Origin: Chitinophagales bacterium
GTDB taxonomy: Bacteria > Bacteroidota > Bacteroidia > Chitinophagales > Saprospiraceae
Direction: 5' to 3'
Assembly (NCBI GenBank): GCA_013299105.1
Contig: JAAFJY010000013.1
Span: 62,001 to 126,000, forward strand
DNA length: 64,000 nucleotides
The translations under genes and the position numbers were made by a program. Positions 59,401 to 64,000 of this stretch are shown one piece after another. Within the stretch, counting starts at the first letter, position 1. Each line of letters begins with the position of its first letter. The notes under the pieces are model-generated. The model saw only the letters and a program-made list of their open reading frames with translations. It was not told the DNA's origin and ran no database searches.

Positions 59401-62400
59401 CTATGCAAGGATTGGTACGCGATCAAAATGATGGTATTTATTTACAAACTTATTCCGAGTTGAGTCGCCTTGATCGCAATGGTAACATTATTTGGACTAA
59501 ATCGTTATCAGGTAGATACCTGTTTACTGGGATGTTAATAAGATCAGATGGTCAACTTATCTGTTCGATGAATGACGAATTCAGTACAACTCGAATTTAT
59601 GCTCTTTTAGATGCAAATGGCAATTCCCTTAAACAGACTCAAGTTGTCAGTAAATGGTTCAGCACACGGGAAAAACTAGCTTTATTGCCAGATGGCGGGT
59701 TTGTAGTCCCTTTGGTACGACCAGATGTCCCCAGTAACTACTTGCTTCGATTTGATCCTAATGTGAATTTATCCTGGAGCAAAAGTATCGACTACACTAA
59801 CTTTTACACTTTAGCAACGAATTCTAAAGGCTTGATTTTATATGGACGAGATCTTGGAGGGAGTAAAGTTGGCCTATATGTTTTTGATGCAAGTGGAACT
59901 TTTCGTTGGGCTAAAAATTTAAATATAGAGGACTCGGCTAACCTTGTACATGGCAATTCTTTAGGAGACGATTGGACGATTGACATGTTTGCTGTAAAAG
60001 GGACATACCATGTAGTTGTGCCAAATTATGAAAACATACAAGGATGTTATTTTACCCCATTAGAAAATAGTTTTAAAGTAAGTAATATCGTAGCTAACCC
60101 GGCTTCTGTTCAATTCATCGATAAAGCTATTAACTCTTCTGATTTCCTGAACTTGGTTCAAAGAGAGGAACTGCTGACTCGTACCATACGTTGCAAAACT
60201 ATTCGCCCTTGCTCGGAAACTTGCACAGGCGAAATTGTCCAGAATCACTATGAAAGTAGAACCCGCTTTGAGGCCACACCTTTTCCTCTGAGTAATGGCG
60301 GTCGGATTTTGCTGGGTGTAATGGACAATACTTCCGGTATTTTAATCTCCAAATTGGCTATGGATGGAACGGTGCTATGGACGAAAAATATCCGATCTTC
60401 AGGTCCTTCTTCCAAAAGAGTCCTTGAACTCGCAGATGGCAATTTAATGTTATCATTCGCCCAAGCCAACAGTATTGTTTTACTAAAGATGAATCATGAT
60501 GGTCAATTCATTTGGGCTAAAAGTATCCTTTCTGCCACACCAGGGGTAAATGGACTTTTTAAGGATCAAAGTGGGGGCTTTATGATTTTGGGGGTCAATG
60601 AGATTTTTAGGGTTGACGCTAATGGGAAAGTTATAGTTGCTAAAAAAATGTCATCCAATTACGGTTTTGTACGAATGATCCAATTGTACAACGGTCAGTA
60701 CATCTTTTCATACTCTGACTCATCCACCCAGCAAAGGGTTTTTGGAATGATGGATAGTAATTGCAATTTTAGCAAACAAGTACAGGTGAAAACAGATTTG
60801 GGCGGGGGCCTATTGGCTGAACACCCCGATGGAGGCTTCCTTGTTCAAATCAGCAAATCCAATCCTTTTACCAATCTATTGCTGCGATTTGACACCGAAA
60901 TGAACCTGCAATGGAGCAAAAGCGCCCCAGAAGAACATGTTTTCCTCTCAGTTAATTCTGAGGGAGAAATTATTAGTGTAATACGTCAACAAGACAGGTT
61001 TACGAGTACCATTTTTGAGCCAAATGGCAATTTTCTCTGGGCCGCTAATGCTAATGGCCGCCTTAACTCTAATTCAGGAATTGGAACGAGCTACGGCGAA
61101 GGCTGGATCATTCACCTTGGGACTGAAAATGGCTTTAACCATGTCATCATCCCCAATGCGATTTTTTCAAAAAGTTGCTTTTTTACTCAAACCGAAAATG
61201 TATTTAGAACCGAATCTATTCAAGCCACTGCTGGCCCGGCGATTTCCTTGCCCAATCAAACCATCACATCCTCGGACCTTTCGGGTGTAGAAATACTAGA
61301 GGACGAAATAATTCGCACCATCCGCTGCAAATCCACCCGCCCCTGCCCAGAAATCTGTGACAACAACCTAGACGACAACAATGACGGCCTCATTGACTGC
61401 AAAGACCCCTCCTGTAAGTGTAATGACTGCGCTGACTTGTCGGATGGCCTCATCAGCGCCATCGATAGCGTAAAATGCCAAGGTGACAGCCTCCGCGTTT
61501 ACCTCAAAATCTGCAACAAGGGTGGGCGGGCATTGGCCGCAAGCACACCCATCGCTTTTTACGACGGCAATCCAACACGGGTCAACCCTACACCATTGGC
61601 AGCAGTACAACGCCTGGGCATCAGCATCAAAGCAGATACCTGCATCCAAAGGGTGTTCAAAATCAAAGCTCCGGGTAGAGATTCCATTTTTGCGGTGCTT
61701 AGCGATGATTATCGCCGCCGCAGGCCTTATTCGCTCAACGACCCGGTTGGAAGCAACGATTTGGCGCTGGAATGTGATTTCCGAAACAACCTTTTGCCCT
61801 TCCGTTATCAGGCTCCGGGTGTTCCCAAACTCGATCTGGGACCAGATCAATTGGTTTGTGAAAACAGCGTAACCAAGCTCAAAGCTACCCCTGGCTTTAA
61901 TCGCTACCGCTGGCCAGATGGCAGTACCGATACCACCTTCACGGCTTCTTCGCCAGGCATTTATTGGCTCGATGCCTGGGATGTTTGCGGCAACAAACAA
62001 AGCGATACCATTCGCTTGAATTTGCAGCCCTTGGGCAAGGTTGACCTGGGGCCCAATCGTACTATTTGCGAAGGGGATTCTGTCGTGTTGAATGTCAATG
62101 GCTTTGAAAAAGTGACTTGGTGGCCCAATGAAAAACTGAGTTGTGTTGATTGCAAGACGACGAGTATCAAACCTGATGTGAGCCGCTTGTATCTCGTCAC
62201 CGCCCGTACCGGGAATTGTTTTGCCGGGGATTCGATTTACCTGAAAGTAGAAAAGCGCCCCCAAATCAACCTGGACCGCGACCGCGACACCTGTGATGCG
62301 AGCAGCATCCAATTGGCTACCCTCAATGAGCCCAATGTGACTTACACTTGGAACACCGGAACCACTGGTCCCAACTTAAGGGTCAACACCTCCGGCCAAT

Positions 62401-62975
62401 ATAGCCTAAAAGCCGAAAGAGAAGGCTGCCAAAACCAAGACAGCGTGCAAGTGCGATTCAGCGAACGGCCAAAGTTCAGCCTTGGCCGCGACACCAGTTT
62501 TTGCGAAGGCCAAAAACTGATCTTGGCCCCCAACCCTGCCCGCAGCGGCCAATATACCTGGTCGAATGGAGCGAATACTTCGAGCTTGGAGGTACAAAAA
62601 GCTGGGATTTACAGCTTGCGCATCCGCCAAAACAACTGCGAATGGACCGATACCTTGGTCTTGAAATTGGAGGATTGTCTTGCCTTTGCGGTGTATGTAC
62701 CCAATGTATTTTCGCCCAATAGTTTGGTCAATGGAGAATTCAAACCCTTCTTTTCCACCCAAACCCAAGTGTTGGATTACCAATTTGCCATTTACGACCG
62801 TTGGGGCGGTATCGTTTTCAGTACCAAGAACCCTGAACAAGGCTGGAAAGGCGAAAACAAGGGCGTACAATGCGGCCAAGGCGTTTATGTTTGGCGCTTG
62901 AATGTACGCTACCAAACCGCAAAAAAAGAAGCGCAAACAAAGCAGCAAGTTGGAGAGGTGTTGCTTTTGAGGTGA
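56445..62975 (+). CDS. Giant M43 metalloprotease with PKD-like, triplicated propeller-like modules and T9SS type B tail
   Basis: The 2176-residue protein has a signal peptide (residues 1-22). The pappalysin-type catalytic domain (about 75-345) contains HEMGHYFNLYH (His228, Glu229, His232, His238) and the Met-turn NFMDYS. Two PKD-like domains follow (350-500). Three related modules of about 375 residues come next (near 500-878, 879-1255 and 1256-1640), each starting with a Cys-rich word and Q(N/F)YYE-like motif and rich in propeller-type words (NQDGQVIWSK, NHDGQFIWAK). A Cys/Asp-rich link (CDNNLDDNNDGLIDC), a CARDB-like domain, about four Ig-like domains and a gliding-motility/T9SS type B C-terminal domain (from about 2080) end the protein. 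It should be exported by T9SS. Confidence 0.92.
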   Translation: MNLKITSLFIFLTALVSNLALAQAPDTPYPCAASEMQRNLFEKMPLQLRLQEQIEEQIHQHQLRHSNKPELRSSMPIVLPVVVHIIHQNGPENISDTRVQQAIQNLNDAFAQRGHYAKLGKGTSIPVQFCLAQRTPDNKTTNGISRTQSPLTTMTMETQDQALKNLVRWDPRQYINIWVVTDINSQSQGPGVAGYAYYASAHGSNFDGIVCESRFFGSSPSNDAVLIHEMGHYFNLYHTFEGGCANDRCDLEGDRVCDTPPDQAKGTGCVYNSCDTDAKDSRSINPLKTDVNDLTENFMDYSPFTCQYTFTQGQADRMTAALQTVRKSLLESPGCLPPCNTVISAGFSVPTELVPGKPYTFNFTGSGAVRYEWRVNGQPTSFLQNMTLTFTDAGTYNIDLKVTGASESCFASTRQQIKVVCNVTAAFNNKTQEINEGETLQFTSTSTGATRLKWTIDGLEVGTSNQLNYSFNQTKEYFVVLEATNGICSASSSALIKVKSPCGDSLAQFYYENDQLFSFMNYELPDKGMICVGNASGSNDCLVMRLNPDGTIKWSKIVPDIPGGTNRGFCLLEDGNYAVLLSRGIASNSTLVKMTPDGNVLWRKQYPNSLSGLQVFTASGGKMIFYSSNRLIMVDQNGDQVWEKRLLGNNQFYGLTKRKDNSFFVAVTGQRFLIIDENGQVKIEKKLNYSFDGGRGYPVCLPDDGIAMVFTDQNSTYLVRMDANLEVKWAKKTDGNDFNASVGVNKTGEMLFAFNRRRTPTFSAFTSDGSLLWTITCAPGIFAETQYPPAAYGAGWAAPLLALGRTYIVRLPNLDAPRGCFIQPDTLTFSGFSVNTIAETIPNESVSPEPVLTPNFPFPVQEIRAVADCRLPVKCPESCGDTIVQNYYEAEDEYLMTSYPLLNGGRIFLGRVAFPSKVLITKVDKNGKILWIRRFDPTTNGTEKFAELSDGSYMLAFAQARDVILVKLNQDGQVIWSKLISSNMGSMQGLVRDQNDGIYLQTYSELSRLDRNGNIIWTKSLSGRYLFTGMLIRSDGQLICSMNDEFSTTRIYALLDANGNSLKQTQVVSKWFSTREKLALLPDGGFVVPLVRPDVPSNYLLRFDPNVNLSWSKSIDYTNFYTLATNSKGLILYGRDLGGSKVGLYVFDASGTFRWAKNLNIEDSANLVHGNSLGDDWTIDMFAVKGTYHVVVPNYENIQGCYFTPLENSFKVSNIVANPASVQFIDKAINSSDFLNLVQREELLTRTIRCKTIRPCSETCTGEIVQNHYESRTRFEATPFPLSNGGRILLGVMDNTSGILISKLAMDGTVLWTKNIRSSGPSSKRVLELADGNLMLSFAQANSIVLLKMNHDGQFIWAKSILSATPGVNGLFKDQSGGFMILGVNEIFRVDANGKVIVAKKMSSNYGFVRMIQLYNGQYIFSYSDSSTQQRVFGMMDSNCNFSKQVQVKTDLGGGLLAEHPDGGFLVQISKSNPFTNLLLRFDTEMNLQWSKSAPEEHVFLSVNSEGEIISVIRQQDRFTSTIFEPNGNFLWAANANGRLNSNSGIGTSYGEGWIIHLGTENGFNHVIIPNAIFSKSCFFTQTENVFRTESIQATAGPAISLPNQTITSSDLSGVEILEDEIIRTIRCKSTRPCPEICDNNLDDNNDGLIDCKDPSCKCNDCADLSDGLISAIDSVKCQGDSLRVYLKICNKGGRALAASTPIAFYDGNPTRVNPTPLAAVQRLGISIKADTCIQRVFKIKAPGRDSIFAVLSDDYRRRRPYSLNDPVGSNDLALECDFRNNLLPFRYQAPGVPKLDLGPDQLVCENSVTKLKATPGFNRYRWPDGSTDTTFTASSPGIYWLDAWDVCGNKQSDTIRLNLQPLGKVDLGPNRTICEGDSVVLNVNGFEKVTWWPNEKLSCVDCKTTSIKPDVSRLYLVTARTGNCFAGDSIYLKVEKRPQINLDRDRDTCDASSIQLATLNEPNVTYTWNTGTTGPNLRVNTSGQYSLKAEREGCQNQDSVQVRFSERPKFSLGRDTSFCEGQKLILAPNPARSGQYTWSNGANTSSLEVQKAGIYSLRIRQNNCEWTDTLVLKLEDCLAFAVYVPNVFSPNSLVNGEFKPFFSTQTQVLDYQFAIYDRWGGIVFSTKNPEQGWKGENKGVQCGQGVYVWRLNVRYQTAKKEAQTKQQVGEVLLLR

Positions 62976-62989
62976 GCGGGTTTTTTTAC

Positions 62990-62997
62990 TATCTTTG
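62990..62997 (+). promoter_or_regulatory. -7 promoter box close to the last gene's start codon
   Basis: TATCTTTG lies 7 bp before the ATG at 63005, so the transcript would have almost no leader. The same arrangement occurs in the paralogues at 33219 and 34922. Confidence 0.6.
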
Positions 62998-63004
62998 CAT
63001 AGAC

Positions 63005-64000
63005 ATGCGTAAAAAATTCAACATCACTGGTAGCTGTGTACCGGAACGGCACTACATGGCCGATATTTCCAAAAAACTGGAGGCGATCATGCAACTGGTG
63101 GAGGATGGAGCCTATTTTACCATCAACCGTCCCCGGCAATACGGCAAAACGACCACCCTTTTTCATTTGAGCAAGATCTTGCTCGAAAGAGATTACATTC
63201 CCTTGCAGATCAGTTTTGAAGGAATGGACAAAGAGGAATTTGAAAATGCAAAAAACTTTTGCAAAGCATTTCTAAATACATTGGAAACCAGTTTGGATCA
63301 ATATGGTAATGTTGAACTCGCCAGCTACATTCGTGAAACAAGAACAGAAATTGATACGATTTCAGGCTTATCAAGCTATATATCTGCTTTGGCCAAAGAG
63401 GCGAAAAAAAGACTGGTTTTATTGATTGATGAAGTAGATAAAAGCACCAATAATCAGTTGTTTATCAGTTTTTTGGGAATGTTGAGAGACAAATACCTCA
63501 AGCAACTCAACGGATTTGACCACAGCTTTTATGCGGTGATTTTGGCAGGTGTACATGATGTCAAAACGCTGAAACTCAAAATCCGCCCAAATGAAGAGGA
63601 GAAATACAATTCCCCTTGGAATATTGCTGCTGAATTCAATGTAGACATGAGCCTCCAAGTGGAAGAAATAATTCCAATGTTGGAGGAATACGCCATAGAT
63701 TCCAATGTAAAAATGGATCCAAAAGCCATCGCACAGGCTCTTTTCTATTATACCTCTGGCTATCCTTTTTTAGTAAGTAAATTGTGCAAAATATTGGATG
63801 AAAAACTGCTTCTGAAAGCAAGTGCTTGGAGTGAAAAAGATGTGGAAAATGCTGTAAAACAATTGATTATTGAAAAGAATACCAATTTTGACAACATTTT
63901 GAAATACCTCGAAAACGACCCTAATCTCTATCAGTTAGTATACAATGTGGCCATTGACAACATCTCTCTCCCCTTTAATAGCAATGTCCCTGGCGTAGAA
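63005..64000 (+). CDS. AAA family ATPase, PD-(D/E)XK-fusion type (C-terminus outside the window)
   Basis: The frame is open for 332 residues to the window edge. It starts MRKKFNITGSCVPERHYM and has a Walker A-like RQYGKTTTLF near residue 45 and Walker B LVLLIDEVD near residue 139. The family (AAA-ATPase-like) normally ends with a PDDEXK_9 nuclease-like domain, which would lie beyond the window. The truncated copy at 47783-47968 is its close relative. Function unknown. Confidence 0.88.
   Translation, partial: MRKKFNITGSCVPERHYMADISKKLEAIMQLVEDGAYFTINRPRQYGKTTTLFHLSKILLERDYIPLQISFEGMDKEEFENAKNFCKAFLNTLETSLDQYGNVELASYIRETRTEIDTISGLSSYISALAKEAKKRLVLLIDEVDKSTNNQLFISFLGMLRDKYLKQLNGFDHSFYAVILAGVHDVKTLKLKIRPNEEEKYNSPWNIAAEFNVDMSLQVEEIIPMLEEYAIDSNVKMDPKAIAQALFYYTSGYPFLVSKLCKILDEKLLLKASAWSEKDVENAVKQLIIEKNTNFDNILKYLENDPNLYQLVYNVAIDNISLPFNSNVPGVE

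Overview
The window looks like a chromosomal piece of a Bacteroidota bacterium, most likely a Saprospiraceae-type filamentous or gliding organism; the family-level placement is inference. Three kinds of evidence support the phylum. Several genes have Bacteroidota-type promoters (TAnnTTTG at about -7, sometimes TTG/TTTG at about -33). Two giant secreted proteins end in type IX secretion (T9SS) sorting domains. Typical gene sets are present: DUF3098-uppP-truB, a fused SecDF, CruF/CrtZ carotenoid genes, DUF2490 and AAA/PD-(D/E)XK proteins.

Layout. 1-3.5 kb: the start of a large unknown gene, a repeat-rich gap, then a VTC polyphosphate polymerase-like gene with its usual DUF4956 membrane partner. 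3.5-10 kb: a tricorn-like protease, a Uma2 nuclease, an AAA/PD-(D/E)XK protein, and a damaged xisH next to an intact xisI. 10-14 kb: a molybdopterin oxidoreductase (FdhF/YdeP) followed on its upstream side by an orphan modA, then Hsp20. 14-19 kb: a probable structured RNA, a GH127 glycosidase and an alkylation-repair trio (Ada-like with a dead C-terminal domain, frameshifted ATL, intact Ogt). 19-27 kb: PD-(D/E)XK-like proteins with a heptad repeat, a sulfatase, a glycosyltransferase coupled to pgk, and gap. 27-31.6 kb: two tRNA-Glu genes, a secreted TIM-barrel-like protein, a polysaccharide deacetylase, and a small kinase-like/methyltransferase/transglutaminase operon. 31.6-38.3 kb: two tandem AAA/PD-(D/E)XK paralogues with a recently homogenised 3' part, DUF3098-uppP-truB, and an AAA/DUF4143 gene behind a perfect palindrome. 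38.6-47.4 kb: a giant cupredoxin/CHRD T9SS protein, a DUF2490 protein, a carotenoid operon (CrtI/CrtD-type desaturase, CruF, CrtZ) and a divergent ECF sigma factor across a control region with helically phased TGCA repeats. 48-55 kb: a beta-oxidation pair (FadN-like and thiolase) and SecDF. 55-64 kb: a DUF1080 protein, a 2176-residue M43 metalloprotease with T9SS type B tail, and another AAA/PD-(D/E)XK gene running off the end.

The housekeeping genes are ordinary. The unusual content is in the repeats and accessory genes. There are four copies of a 134-bp TA-flanked hairpin element that behaves like a MITE, a second 163-bp multi-hairpin family, and a 227-bp inverted-repeat-bounded element. 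A large AAA/PD-(D/E)XK family is active enough to show gene conversion, decay and promoters abutting the start codon. The TGCA arrays between the carotenoid operon and the sigma factor are the best candidate for an undescribed regulatory system.
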